A DNA stretch of 64,000 bases from Rotaria socialis (GCA_905331475.1 CAJNYU010001389.1:62001-126000); one strand, 5' to 3'. Numbered from the stretch's first letter, positions 34,159 through 46,573 are shown. The notes: a model not told the origin generated them from the sequence alone. Numbers and translations are program-made.

Positions 34159-34542
34159 TTATTCGTCTTCTTCTGGTTCTTCTTCTTCTGCATTGCCTTC
34201 ATCTTCAGGTTGTTCTTCAGCTGGAACTGCTGGCTCACCAGCGCCACCTTCACTTGTTTTTGTGAGTAACCATATTTTACGATCACCTGATGTCGATGAC
34301 ATTGTTTCGGAAAATCCAGCACGTTGAAATGCTTGAAGAATATGTGCTGGTGGATCGGTACATTGAACACCTTTTTCATGATCACATAATTTCTCATTCG
34401 AACATGATTCTTGTAAAAGGCGAATAACTTCAGGATGAACACGATAACTTTCAACACCTGAACTATGAACAATTGTTGGTCCTGTGCTTTCTTCAGATGC
34501 AGCACATGAAATTGTTACTGTTGTGTGTAATGCTAATGGCAT
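34159..34542 (-). CDS. GCHFR: GTP cyclohydrolase I feedback regulatory protein-like (GFRP)
   Basis: The coding exon is 127 codons. A splice acceptor (TTTTTAG) lies 13 bases upstream of the ATG, which suggests a 5' UTR intron. The core resembles GFRP: GPTIVHSSG near the N terminus, a middle helix with HPEVIRLLQE, and DPPAHILQAFQRAGFSETMS followed by KIWLLTK. GFRP binds GTP cyclohydrolase I and mediates tetrahydrobiopterin feedback inhibition and phenylalanine activation. Animal GFRP is about 84 residues; this one adds an acidic tail rich in Glu, Pro and Gly after the conserved part. The tail and a longer loop before CTDPP are unusual. The assignment rests on motif order, so moderate confidence. 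Confidence 0.68.
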   Translation of the reverse strand: MPLALHTTVTISCAASEESTGPTIVHSSGVESYRVHPEVIRLLQESCSNEKLCDHEKGVQCTDPPAHILQAFQRAGFSETMSSTSGDRKIWLLTKTSEGGAGEPAVPAEEQPEDEGNAEEEEPEEDE

Positions 34543-37045
34543 GATTGTTGTATCTAAAAAGAAATATTTTTAAACTAAACCTTGAAAGCTATACTGTATG
34601 AAATAAATAGAGTACCACTTATATGACTTTACAAGGAATATTAAATCAGAAGTATGCAAGTAAAAGAAACACTACTATAGAAGTGTAAGGAAAAAAAAAG
34701 AGTAATAAAAGAAACAGAACGCATGCAAGAAGAAAACAGTAAGAAGAGTAGATAAAAGAAAAAGAAAAAGAAATATTTTGTGGCTGAAGCTCTTTTTTCT
34801 GATTCGATGACTCAGCCTTTACCGGTAGACCTATTCTCAACGTTGTTAGACATGAATTAAATGACGATTCGAAGCTATTTCAATTCAGGTTTCGTACTTA
34901 TGAACAATTTTGGGTTAAATATCTTTTTGCAATAGAATTTCTCAGACACATCTTATTTTCGTGTATTAATAAGTAATCTATAGATTGTGTCAACGCTATA
35001 ACTCTGACAAAGAGATGTCCATTCGGCTTGTGTCGTTAGTTGGAAACAATAAAAAATATGGGCCCATTCTGGTAGCTTCTTTGTTTTTACGTCCTCCTTG
35101 CTACATATTATTATGTACACATCATTTGTCAGCTGCATTGAAGCACAAAATAAAGATAGGAATAAATACAATGTACCAAAAATAGACTATAGATCTTGGT
35201 GTCTCATATTCTCACGCTATAACGCGGATGTAAAAAGTTAGCTACACCGATAGTTTCTTCTCTCGAGTAATTGAATTGAAAGTTCGAGTAAGACGCATGT
35301 GGCGAATTCTGGCATATGGAATTAGCAAGAGGAAACAAACGTCGTGCTCAATGATATACAGAAAAATATTTATAGCAAAGAAAATGTCGTTGACAAACAT
35401 TGTTTTTTTCTTTTATTTGAGATTTCCGTCAGCAATGCTTACTACTTTGTTTTATCTGCATTTGCCACAGGGGTCATAAAGAAAATTGTATGAGAATAAC
35501 CTAGTCGAAGTCGCCAGAAAAATTGTCATTAGATCTTGTGAATAGCTGCAAAGAAAAATCTCTGCTCGGATTCCCCTATGATTTATTAAAAATACATCAG
35601 GGATCCATGAATCAAAAAAACAATTGCGTCGTCTTTATAACTGTAATCACATGGCAACACTTGTAGAAGATGGAATGGTGATTCTTTTTCGTCTTTCCTT
35701 TCGCTAATGTAAACGTACCATTGAAGTTACTAACCAAAAATCTGTATGATGTTAATTATGATTTTTTTTAAAAGTTTACTCTTGTGCTACTAGAAGTTTC
35801 TGCAACAAATAATTTAGTTATAACTCCCATTTAAGCATTGATGTAAAATAGCATTTATTTTAAATGTTTATGTAGAAAACGAATAATGTAACAAGAAAAA
35901 TAACTTGATAAGCAGTTCTTTCAAGCAAACATTCTAAACACTTTGATGTATGAATGTCAATACTCGTTGTACTTCTATCTAAAGAGGATTGGATTAATAT
36001 ATATGATCGGTGACATAAATGATTCTTTCAAGTTGAGGGTGTGAGTGTGGTCTTTCTCACTTAAGAGAAACGCACTCACACCTCGACGCCATCAATGGCC
36101 AATAGTAGAGTTTTAATTGGGATTGGCATAAAACTTGTCTACTAACCTCATGGATGTTCTGAAAGTCGAGTAGCTTGATACTAGCGAACAATAAAGTTAT
36201 ATCTACAAGTATTTATCAGTATAAGGGCCACTTAAAGTATGCCAGGTAAAATTATTCAAGTATTGTGCAAATGTATGTATCGCAAATGATGGAACCAAAA
36301 TCAATAAGAACACTTATACGATGCATAATTGGGGGACGCAAAGAACTCGAAACCTGCAAGGTTTGGTCATCCAAGTTAGAACTCAATGGGTTGGGATATG
36401 TTACATGAATTGCTTGAATGCAAGCTTCTATAGATATTATTGGTTAAGTTTACCATGATAGTTTTATAGATATAATCTAAAATCTTTAGATCGCTGAACG
36501 GAAAATATGAACATATTAGTTTTTTCTAAACTTTCACCCCTTGTCTTTAGTATGATCTATGATTGATTGTTAGTATTATAACAGATAGCAATATTTTGTT
36601 CCCTGTTCATGAGTACATTTAGTATTACTATTTGAAAAAGTTAAAGATCTACATAAATAAATTTTCGATAGTATATATTTATTTTACGCAGAGTTCATAT
36701 GCAGCTGGTTCGAAAATTTTGTGACTTGAATTCAATGAGCTCTTATAGTGTTTTTTATAAAAATCTTCAATACTTATAATATCCTATCATCTGGAAGTAG
36801 ATCTCATTTAATTGGCACTTTTAAAATAGCATTTATTGAGTAAAATCGAACTTGCTCTCGTGGTTACCGAAGTTTTCACATCGCTCTGTATATAAAACAC
36901 GCATAACTTTGTTCGTTTAATCGTTTTATTTTCCAATCGATAAGATATAAGATGTATAATGAAAACAAAATTATTCATCGATGAAATAAAATAGTTGAGG
37001 GCTAACAAATGTTCGTCACTCGTATTGAAAATATTTGCAAGTACG
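34543..37045. other. Intergenic, 2.5 kb
   Basis: No convincing gene. A hairpin of GAGGGTGTGAGTG against CACTCACACCTC lies at 36035-36084. A purine-rich stretch (AGAAAAAG words) occupies 34660-34780. Confidence 0.4.
36035..36084. repeat. TG-rich hairpin
   Basis: GAGGGTGTGAGTG (36035-36047) is the near complement of CACTCACACCTC (36073-36084), with a 25-base loop. It is similar in form to the TGTGGG-containing hairpin at 61381-61443. Confidence 0.55.
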
Positions 37046-38495
37046 TCAATGACGATTTTTCTGTGATGTTTGTACTATATTTGGATTATCAAATCGTTCA
37101 GGTAAGAACATTTTTAGAAAAGTGACTGTATTGTTTTCTTCTCCTTCTCTACACGGATCGTCGTTTGCAATCATACGAGCGATTGCTTTCGCACATAGAA
37201 ATCCATTGGGCATTCCATTACCTAAAAATAGATGGTAAATAAAAAGAAAAGTTTTGATTCAAAAAAATACTGATTAATTTACCATTATAACCACCCAAGA
37301 GAAATTGTTTATTATCCTTTGGTAACGGTCCAATTAATGGTAGATGATCAACAGTAAATCCCATAATACCTGTCCATTCTTGATCAATTTCAACAGTAAG
37401 ACTTTTTTCTGCAATGCCTGGATGCCATAGAGAAAAGAATTTCTCGTGTTCTTCTCCAATCAAATGGTTTATTTCGGCATCATTTTGATTATTATGTTCA
37501 GTATCAGGACTTCTCCAACGGCAACCACCAAATACAATACGACCATCTTTAGGTGACTGATGGTAATATTCTCTTCCGTCATGTGCCGATAAACCAAATG
37601 GCCAAAAAATTGTTTCCATAGGCTTCGAACGACAACACTGGCCACGTGTTGGAATAATTTTATCTCGTACAAAATCCAAATATTCAACAGCATAAGCATT
37701 TGTTGCATGAACAATGGCTTGGCGTGCAACAATTACTCGGCCATTTTCAAGAATGATATTTTTTGAATCTTCAATACGAATTACTTTACCTTGTGTAATT
37801 AATTCAACACCAGGTTGATCAAGGCAGTATTTAAGTAAACCATAAACTAATTTTGCAACCCAAACTGTACCGGATTCACGCATGAAAAGTCCACCAATAA
37901 ATTTATTGGAATGTAACATTTCTTGACATTTTTCATGATCCCACAATTCAAGATTATCTAACGACATCTTAGTTTTAGAATGTGTTTCTAAGTAGTCTTT
38001 CATTAATTCATAAGACTTGACTATATTTTTTAATTCTTCTGTATTACGAGCTAAAGCAACATTTCCACGAGTTATATTTATATCACAATCGATTTTATTT
38101 TCTTCTACAGCTTGTGCTATAGATCGAATATTTTCATGTTGAAACTCAATCCATTGACAACCATTTTCATAACCAAAATCTTCAGCATAGCCAGCTAAAT
38201 AATCATAACTAGGCCAAAGAAACCCACCATTACGACCCGATGCACCAGAACAAGGTCGAGCATTTTTCTCAAGTAAAAGTATACGTGGAAAGCGTTCAAC
38301 TGGATAAAGTTTACGTAACCAATAAACACAGCCGGCGCCCGATAAACCAGTACCAATAACAACAATATCGTATTCATCATTATTAGTAGATAATTCAGCA
38401 TGAACTATACGTGGATGATTTAGAAACGATTGAATAAAGTCATGTTTTTCATCAATCCAAAATGGATTCGAATTTCGAACGATTGCGTGAGCCAT
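37046..38495 (-). CDS. FAD-dependent oxidoreductase (DAO / glutamylputrescine oxidase-like)
   Basis: Two exons, 38495-37283 and 37221-37046, join in frame (G|GT) to give 462 residues. The N-terminal FAD site is DIVVIGTGLSGAG (GxGxxG at 48-53), followed by LLLEKN at the ribose-binding acidic position and SGASGRNGGFLWP, a typical DAO-family flavin loop. The C terminus has EWTGIMGFTVDHLPLIGPL and GGYNGNGMPNGFLCAKAIA, the second FAD contact region. Such enzymes oxidise amino acids, N-methyl amines or glutamyl-polyamines with release of hydrogen peroxide. The substrate cannot be fixed. Similar proteins are common in bacteria and fungi, so foreign origin is possible. It may connect with the putrescine aminotransferase-like gene at 51 kb, but that link is inference. 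Confidence 0.85.
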
Positions 38496-38756
38496 TGCTA
38501 AGATATATTACCTTATGTAATTTCCCTAGATATAAATGTAATGTGATAGAAGACTATCATAGAAAACAAATGATAGCGTGCTCTTATAATTGTGATGAAA
38601 TCTTTTATCTTCCTAATGCTTATGTATGCTGAGTGTGCTCTGGTATACATATTGAAAACAACAACAAAACAAAATACTATGTTAGTGCTAAGAACAGGTT
38701 TATATCAAGTGGCAAAGAGCAAATAGAACGAGAGAAAGGAATGTGTTCCCATATCA

Positions 38757-40303
38757 GTAAAGATCATATCTTCAGTATGAAAGTTTATTTGTTGAAGAAG
38801 AGTGTGTGAGCTTTCGACATCCTACTGGAATCATCATAAGACACAATATGACTCATCTTATTTTACAATTTTAGTGCGATTGATTTCATTTTACTAATAT
38901 GACCAGAGATGTCAGATGTTCCGGATTTTAGCCATTTTTTATTTGAGTTTTATTTCATTCGTTTTAGCATTCTAAATTGTGAATAATTCGGCACAGATTT
39001 AATATTTTCTTATATTGGCCATCCTACACGTCCAATTGCTATTTCTTTCTCATTGCATATAGGTTCCCTTCACTTCTAGTGTAAATAGTAAAACAAATTA
39101 TAATTTCTATTAAACGGTGATGTTCTCTTCTAATTTCAGAATCTCTGATGAAAATGAAGGTATAGAGATTTTAGAAACAACTGAACTATCACCAATACCA
39201 ATAACACAAGTAACATCACCTGATGCTGATAAAAAATAAAAAGATAAAGAAGAAAAAAATGAGTTTTTCGATGTGTTAACTATATTTACTTGTTTGTTTT
39301 TTCGTTGTGTAATGAAAAGTAGAGTTATTGATAATATATCTGACAAAGAGGTTCTTTACGTGACTAAAATTGGTCATTGAAAAACTTTCCGGATTTTCAA
39401 CTTTCACATCTGGCATCTCTGAATGTGACATATGCTCTTTCGGGGGTTGGTGGAAAATGTCGAAAAGGAAAACGCCGAAACACAGAAATAAAAATATCCC
39501 ATAGATTGTGAAAGAGAAAAACGTCGAATATATTGAAAAAGGTCAGTTGTAAAATTGATTTTTGTTTTGTTTTCATTGGCCTCTCTTCGTCCGGCATATT
39601 GTATTTTACATTGAATAAAGGTAATTTTGTGGAAAGAAATATATATATTCAAAATGATCTCGAACTCGACACCTGAAAAATGCTCACTTAACAATCTACA
39701 ATGTGAAATAACGTTTTCGATATCAATCAAAGGCAAACGATTACTAATATTTAAAAATTACGTTTTCAGATGCAATAAAACGACAAAATCAAAAATATAC
39801 TGGATGTGTAGTGAATCAGAGTGCGGTGTTTATATTCATACAAACACTACTGACGAATTTATATGTATCAATGGTAATCATAATCATTCTGCAAATCCTG
39901 ATCAATTAGAAGCAAAACTATTACGATCAGGTTTATCATTATTAATTGGAAAGAAAAAAAATAACATTTTACTATATTTTCTATTCTCTCTCTTCTTTTT
40001 TATTATTATTAAAACAGTCTTCATTATGGATCAAGGCGATGAATTCGTCGGTCTGCATTTTTCTTTTCAAGTTTTCATCTACCTCTTTCTCAAAAATTAC
40101 TTACACTTTCGATATTTTCCACCAAGATCCTCTTTCGAACAGATGCCTTCTTCGAACAGATGTCATATTAGTAAAATGAATCACACTAAAACTGTAAAAT
40201 AAAATGAGTCATATTGTGTCTGATAATGATTTCAGTAGGATATGGAAAGCCCACACACTCTTCTTCAACAAATAAACTTTCACACTGAAGATATGATCTT
40301 TAC
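38757..40303. mobile_element. 1.5-kb element with about 145-bp inverted repeats
   Basis: The left arm 38757-38903 is the inverted, roughly 90 percent identical counterpart of 40162-40303. Both outer ends read GTAAAGATCATATCTTCAG. No matching target duplication is visible. Shorter inverted pairs are nested inside: about 38905-38935 with 39385-39419, and about 39431-39466 with 40103-40138. A FLYWCH-type finger is encoded inside. The structure resembles a Mutator-like or foldback element, but no transposase catalytic domain is present. Confidence 0.7.
39654..40202 (+). CDS. FLYWCH-type zinc finger fragment inside inverted-repeat element
   Basis: From ATG 39654, residues 25-80 show the FLYWCH pattern: GKRLLIFKNYVFRC, KIYWMCSESECGVY, then NGNHNHS, with zinc ligands C52, C57, H76 and H78. 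FLYWCH domains bind DNA and are related to the N-terminal finger of Mutator-like transposases. After about residue 98 the frame runs into Phe/Ile-rich, probably non-coding sequence, so the true 3' end may be spliced or lost. A possible upstream in-frame start uses a non-ATG codon. It is probably a leftover of a transposon gene or a domesticated DNA-binding protein. Confidence 0.6.
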   Translation: MISNSTPEKCSLNNLQCEITFSISIKGKRLLIFKNYVFRCNKTTKSKIYWMCSESECGVYIHTNTTDEFICINGNHNHSANPDQLEAKLLRSGLSLLIGKKKNNILLYFLFSLFFFIIIKTVFIMDQGDEFVGLHFSFQVFIYLFLKNYLHFRYFPPRSSFEQMPSSNRCHISKMNHTKTVK

Positions 40304-40764
40304 GGCAGCAATACACTTCATTCTCGCTTTAGGTAAATTTACGTTTTAATCACGTCATTTTGTCTTAGCTTTTCGAACAATTTTATTTGCTTTGTGTAAA
40401 ACTAGATAAAATGATAAATTCATGACGTCACACATTTCGCTTTTACTCGGACATACGAACACAGTCAGCTGACACATCATTTACATATATATTTCTTTTT
40501 TCTTCTAAACGCTGATGCAAAAAAGAAGTACGACTTAGATAAGAAATTACAGACAAAAAAAACAGATCGTAAGAATAAAATAAAAAAAGAGAAAGTAACC
40601 CGTTTCGATACAAAAAAATCCTAACAGATCGAGAAAAGCACATACAAAGGCAAATGAATATGTATTGATCAGTGTGTCGGAGCCATTTTCACCTATGATT
40701 CATATAAATATATTGAATATATAAATTGCACATAAAATTTCGGTTAAATTAAGATAATTTTTAT
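40304..40764. other. Intergenic / ninjurin 3' flank
   Basis: No gene seen; A- and T-rich low-complexity sequence. Confidence 0.4.
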
Positions 40765-41377
40765 TTATGTAGAGTTTCGTATTAATTCTAATGATTTTGT
40801 ATCTAAATAACTAGTCGAATCTGTAGTTGACATAAATACATTTATAACAACATTAACCATAGATACTAATGTTGTAAGAAATAATGCCATATTATTATAT
40901 TTTTCCAATTTAAGTTGTTTTTGTGGATCTTGAATATTACCTTTTCCGACAATAACAAGTAGATAAGCTAAAATTATTTGTACAATTATCGAAATACAGA
41001 CAAGAAGAACTGATGCAGCCCATATAACATCACGTTGTTTTTGAGAAGCTAATGTTCGTAATTGCATAGCATTACTTGCTGGAACAACAAACATAGCAAT
41101 TGTAACACTTTATAGAATATGGTTCGAAAAATTAAATAAACATTAACTTACTAAGTAAAGCAAATCCTAACAAACCATGACCTAAACAGGAAAAAATTGT
41201 AATGTTTTCTTTTATTTAAAATTGTGTTTTACCGATTGTTTTCTTTGTTGCGTACTGATTGTAATTACATGCACATTCCTTCAATGTAGAAAATAAACAA
41301 CGGTTCGATTATCTGTTCTATGCTGAGAAATTTCTTTCCGACAAACTTACAACGAGATCTTCAGCTATCATCTCCAT
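40765..41377 (-). CDS. Ninjurin-family membrane protein
   Basis: Four exons join in frame: 41377-41351, 41278-41233, 41181-41152 (only 30 bases) and 41078-40765, giving 138 residues. After splicing, the conserved ninjurin region reads NYNQYATKKTIGHGLLGFALLTSNAMQLRTL, shown here by its parts: YATKK, GHGLLGFALL, SNAMQL. Two transmembrane helices follow (around WAASVLLVCISIIVQIILAY and a second rich in Leu/Val after KLEKYNNMA). Ninjurins have an amphipathic N-terminal helix and two membrane passes; in mammals NINJ1 oligomerises to rupture the plasma membrane during lytic death. The function in rotifers is not known. The fit of all splice phases and motifs makes the model firm. Confidence 0.85.
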
Positions 41378-42585
41378 TATTCGAAAGAAAATATACTGAT
41401 TTCTTATGCTAGCTTTTTATACAGGCAGCTTGGCACCATATTTATATATACTCTCTCATTCCGAATTTATCTATTCATGGTTGTCGGATAAAAATAAATT
41501 ATTCACATGTTTTGTTTACTGTAAGTCCTTTTGATACACGAGAATATCGTTGCATATGATTTATGACTTGTCGTCAAGACAAGTCAATGTTTGAAAGTAA
41601 TATAAATATGCACGATAATCAGATGTCTAGTCATAATCGTTTTCTTATTTAGAATTATGAATTTTTCAACAAAACTGTAAAATTTATTTCGATTTTTCTC
41701 TCTTTCTATTCATTACGCTTGAAAAAGTATGTAAAGAGACTAGTTTTATAATCAGAATGGCATTGTTTAGGGTATAACAATTTAAATTCATTTTTTTCAA
41801 GTGCTAGAGAACTTTTAAAGATTGAGAGAATCTAAAAAAAAAGATCCCATAACACTAGATAAACTTGTAATTTGAGGTTTAACAACAAAGAATTAGATAG
41901 TAGAATTAAAATGTGAAACGTTTTCTTCAAAAAGTTCCGCATATCCCACTAAAAACGTATATGTTGTAGCCAAAAGAGATAATTTATCCTCGGGTTACTG
42001 AAATTTCAACAAAACATTTACTTTTTTATATGAGTTTTACCATGGGAGACTTTTTCTCTAAAGAAAACAGCAATCATTTCTTCTGGGACAGTGATGTCTT
42101 TACTAGGAATTAAGTAGGGACCTGAAGAGATGACATTTTTTTGTAGATACAAGTCTAACTATGTCATAATGAAACTTTATAGAAGTAAAATTTTACATTG
42201 AGACTGAAATTGAATTATCTACTAAACCAGTTCACATAGGAGATCAGTAGAATAACATAGTTATATCGAAGTTTCACATAATTTCTCGCGCTCTTCTTGT
42301 TATTACGAACAAAAAAAAACAGATGTGTCGTCTATTGTGTGCACGAATATTCCCATTGATATCAATTGCTGACATTATTCCTTTTCATACAAGTGTTATA
42401 CTCCTACAGAAATGAGACAATTGTTTTTTTTTATTGTAGATGTAAGCCTCCTTCACAAACCGATTAAGAATAACTATTCAATCTATGATTTCTGAATAGA
42501 ATTATGTTTGTTATGGATCGAAAAGAAACAGAATTTTCTTGGTAATTAATTTATGCATGAATGCGCATATCAAATGGATAGATGT
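41378..42585. other. Intergenic, no gene seen
   Basis: AT-rich; contains the ninjurin promoter on the left and the 3' flank of the next minus-strand gene on the right. Confidence 0.4.
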
Positions 42586-43068
42586 TTAAATTACTTGATT
42601 TGGGATATTCGTATCATTTTCTTCTTGTTTATCCATGCGACGAGGTACTGGAGGTAGAAGTTGTTCTTCCTGTGGATTACCTTGAAATTCAACTCGAACC
42701 GGTGGTACTGGACGAATATTATCGGTAGATTCTGGATACATGTGTGGAGCCGATGGCGATGCTTTGCTTGTGGTTGATATTATTGTTTTCCAGTAATATG
42801 GAATGACTACATGAAGAAAACGAACAAATTTATTATAGTGATGTAATTGAAAAACAATGAGCGAATGATTGAGAATGCATTTAATGAAGATAGTCTCGTA
42901 AATCTTTCTCTCTTTATTCTCTTCTTTATGATTTCTTGTTCTTATCGTTTTTACGAGTAGGCGGAAATTTCGTTTATGCCAAGGCTATTTAGCAATGCAT
43001 AAGAAGATTGGATATCTAGAAGTTACCTTTATCCCTCAATCATCTATCAATTTACCTGTAATCAATTT
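42586..43068 (-). CDS. 3' end of an unknown gene (two exons seen, partial)
   Basis: The last exon is 42806-42586. It encodes VIPYYWKTIISTTSKASP, then a Pro-rich tail with MYPESTDN, RPVPPVRVEF, LLPPVPRRMD and the C terminus NIPNQVI. The exon opens after a good acceptor (CATGTAG). A 13-base microexon at 43068-43056 (between TATAG and GTAAA) fits in phase and adds KLIT. The upstream exons could not be identified, so the family is unknown. The short proline-rich cytoplasmic-looking tail with PPxPRR could bind SH3 domains, which is inference. Confidence 0.5.
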
Positions 43069-44900
43069 CTATACAATAATAATAATAATAAATATATTAG
43101 TAATTGAAAAACAATATGTCTGTCAATGATGAGAAAACGAAACAGTTTGCTTAACAAATATCAATGAGACGAGTTAAACTCAAAAAGGAACAGAGAAAGA
43201 ATAATGTGAGCAAGTGTAGACAACCATGATAAATATTGAGCAACAAGCGAGAAAAAAGAAAGAAAGAATAGCGGAATACTCTCTTGCCAGTGAGTGAGAC
43301 ACCGGTGACCGAGAACGAGAATTTTTTTCTCACTTAATTTCTTTTTCTATAGCAACGCATATTGGTTCTTCTTACTTCAACGCTTTTTCCACTCATGTTG
43401 AAAGAACTTTTATTTTTATCCTTTCTCTTGTAAACTTTTATGTATATGTAAGCGTCTAGGCTGTGTCTTTTTAACACTCAACACTCTTAATCATAGGATA
43501 AGATTGATCATGCATATTTAAGCAAGGGAAGTATTATTCAAACATCAAGATATAACGATTAGTAAAATAAATATAATCAAATTGAGTATCATATTTTATT
43601 TTATTAGGTATTGTTGATGTAAATATTAATCTATGATGAGAAAAACAAATTATTACAAATCATAAAAAAAGAACCGATACATCTATTTGAAAAAGAGAAA
43701 GAAAGAAAATAAAATTGTATTGTTTACACATACTGTGCCAGTGTTTTATAGCATTCTAACATGTTTTCACGACTATTACTCAAGTTCCTCGAAATCTTTT
43801 TTTTTCGTTATCTTTTCTTGGCGCAGTGTTTCGAATCTGATCGGCATATCTAATCACAGATAATGCTTGCATTGTACAAAAGACTGCTCGTATCATATGC
43901 GCTATAATGATGATAGTTTTTAAAACTCAATGTGTCGCACATTATCGATTTGTAAATGCAGGGTGAATTACCGATCGATATGTTACAAAAATGTGATGAT
44001 CAAAAAATAGTCGACTCAAGGTTTTCATCCTGCTCAAATAACTAATCGTATGTGGTGGGTATACTATTTCTACTTAAGACAAACATTATGTATGTTTGTT
44101 GTACGGCTAACAAACGTGTACCAATAATACTTATGCGATCAAATATCAATTTAATATTCCTTTGATCGTTGTTTACGGAATGATTTTTTGCCTTCGTGTA
44201 AGAAAAGTATATCCTCGTAACATTATTTGAGTTTTACCTGTAAATAATTTTTTTTGTCTTTACTTTCAACGATCGGTTCCGACCAGTTGTTTTTCATCAC
44301 GATGTTTCATTTAATTTACTAATATTATAATAGATAGTCCTCAGTGACATTTTCACAGATCGTAATTTTTCGTTCGAATAATCTAATCTTCAGTCATGAG
44401 AGTTTTCTAAATAAGAAAATGAGGCCACAATTCAATAAATCTACAAGAAACAAAAACTTGTGTTCCGATGTGTTTATTAGTCGATATAACCTTGACGACA
44501 TTGCTATAGCGATCAATATAACATTCACATGCATTTTGTTCTATTACAACTGAATACAATGATCTATACGAATAATTTATTAAATGTATGATGCTTCTTA
44601 CCGACATCATTTTGAATATTTTTGTTATGTCAATCTTTATTAGAATTGTTAATTGTTCAAAAGAAAAGAATTTATTTTTCAATCATTTATTTATTCGTAC
44701 GTTGAAAGCGAGATTTACTGATATTTATTTAAAATAATAATAATAATAATAGAATGAGCAATATAAATATATGATTTTTTGTGTGAACTACTTATACAAC
44801 ACTAAATGACTGGTTTATAGGTCCTAAAAATAGTTTTAAATGATTAGTTGGCATTTCTATGAATTTATAATCTAAAGATAAAGGGATGCGTTTGTTGTGC
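43069..44900. other. Intergenic or unrecognised upstream exons
   Basis: The 5' exons of the preceding minus-strand gene should lie here or beyond, but no candidate was convincing. An (AAT)n run lies at about 44733-44751. Confidence 0.35.
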
Positions 44901-45796
44901 TCAATTAGAAACATTAAATTCTTTAAGTAAATGCTGAACATTTGAATCCACTTTTGATGCACTGGTAAATATGCAACCAACAAAAGCATGAGTACCTATA
45001 GTTGATATATACATATACATATTAAATAAATATAAAAATAAAATTTCTATTTACCATGTTGTAAATGTTCAATGACTCGACAACAACCTAAATCAACAAC
45101 GTTGATACCAAAATTGCGATAACGTTCATCGGTCTCAAATAACGCATCTGATGTCGATGGTCCATAATAAGGTTTACCATTCGATGGATCAATAAAATCT
45201 ACCCAATATTGTTTTTTATTTAAATACGTAGATATTTCTTGAGCTAATTTATTAAATTGTGCAATCAATTGATTGCGTTCATTTTCAACTTCGACTGACC
45301 ATTTTGACATATCAGATTTCGTTTTAAATGCCACTGTTATAGCTGTTAATGGCTGATTTAATACATCATAATTTAAAAATAGATTATTCAATTTTGAGCT
45401 TATTGATGTTGGACAATCGTAAGTGCGGATTTCTACATTATTTGAGTTCATTAATTTTGATAAAATTTCTTCTTGACTTTTTGCTACTGATCCTGCTGAT
45501 AACATGTTTTGTGAATTCAATAATTCTTGTTCTTGAACTGGTTTCGATATTACGTTTGTTTCATAAAAAAAGCCAATACGTCCTGGTAATGGAAAACGTG
45601 AATTAAGTTCATAGATTGCATCAATGTTTGATGCTGGAATTGATGAATTTTGTTTTGATGCATCTAATTGATCAACAAGATTTATAAGAGCCCGAGATTT
45701 TAAATCGATAAAATTTGTGTTATATGAAGAAATTTGACGAGTTGGAAATAGGAATATTGATGCTCTTGAGCGAACGTGCGTTAATAACCGATCCAT
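44901..45796 (-). CDS. MMADHC: Cobalamin trafficking protein CblD (MMADHC-like)
   Basis: Two exons, 45796-45055 and 44995-44901, join in frame (G|GT) to give 278 residues, close to the animal family length. The N terminus is basic and Ser/Leu-rich (MDRLLTHVRSRASIFLFP), as expected for a mitochondrial presequence. The C-terminal half carries the family core: YWVDFIDPSNGKPYYGPST, LFETDERYRNFGINVVDLGCC, VIEH, then GTHAFVGCIFTSA from exon 2. MMADHC takes cob(II)alamin from CblC and directs it to methionine synthase in the cytosol or methylmalonyl-CoA mutase in mitochondria. The conserved Cys pair in DLGCC is present. The gene appears intact. Confidence 0.93.
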
Positions 45797-46573
45797 TTTA
45801 ATCTAAAATATACTAAATTAGAACATTCATTTTTTTGTTTTATCCGTAGTTATTATCATAGGAATAAAAAAAATCCATGAGTCATCATGTCTTATTTTTT
45901 CTTGGCTACCATTATATTTTTTATTTTCCTCCTGCCTTGGGCCAATGTTGCATTGCAGTAGTGTACAGAAGGCGCTCGTCATCAGGAGTAAAAGTGCAAT
46001 TTTTTGTATAGAACGGAAGAAAACAATCGCAAAGCAACTGTTTTATCATCTGTATACTATATAATATAGAAAATGTGGTTATAGACAAGATTTAGCAGAT
46101 AATTCAAAGTTAATACAAAAAAAAACTACACGTTCCTAGATTTATGGTTTATGAGAAACTCAATAAAGTCTTCTAAACGAAAATTTTCAGAGCGCGATTC
46201 AAACAAAATTTGTAATAAGAATTTTTAAAGGAAAAGAAACTGAACCAGTTTAACATGTTTATTATGAAAAATTTATTCATTATAAAACACAAATGAATTC
46301 CACTACAATATAAAACTGTGTATGTATTATTTTTTCATTATTGAGTGAGTTTAAAATCTTGTCCCAAATATTTGTAATAAGCACAGAAGAAAGGTTCATG
46401 TTGTGATATTTTCTGGATAAAATATAATAAACAATAAGAAATAAGAAATAAATGAATCTATCACAGTAAAATTCATGTTGAAAACAATCGGCCTAACTAA
46501 ATAAGATTAGTAGAAAAACAACAGCAACCTAGAATTAATAATTATCAACAACAACAATAACAGTATAACAATT
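45797..46573. other. Intergenic
   Basis: This is the MMADHC 5' flank and the lectin 3' flank. No additional gene was seen. Confidence 0.4.

Noticed and set aside
34145..34327. Plus-strand Ser-rich frame
   Set aside because: It is the antisense shadow of the acidic tail of the GFRP-like gene.
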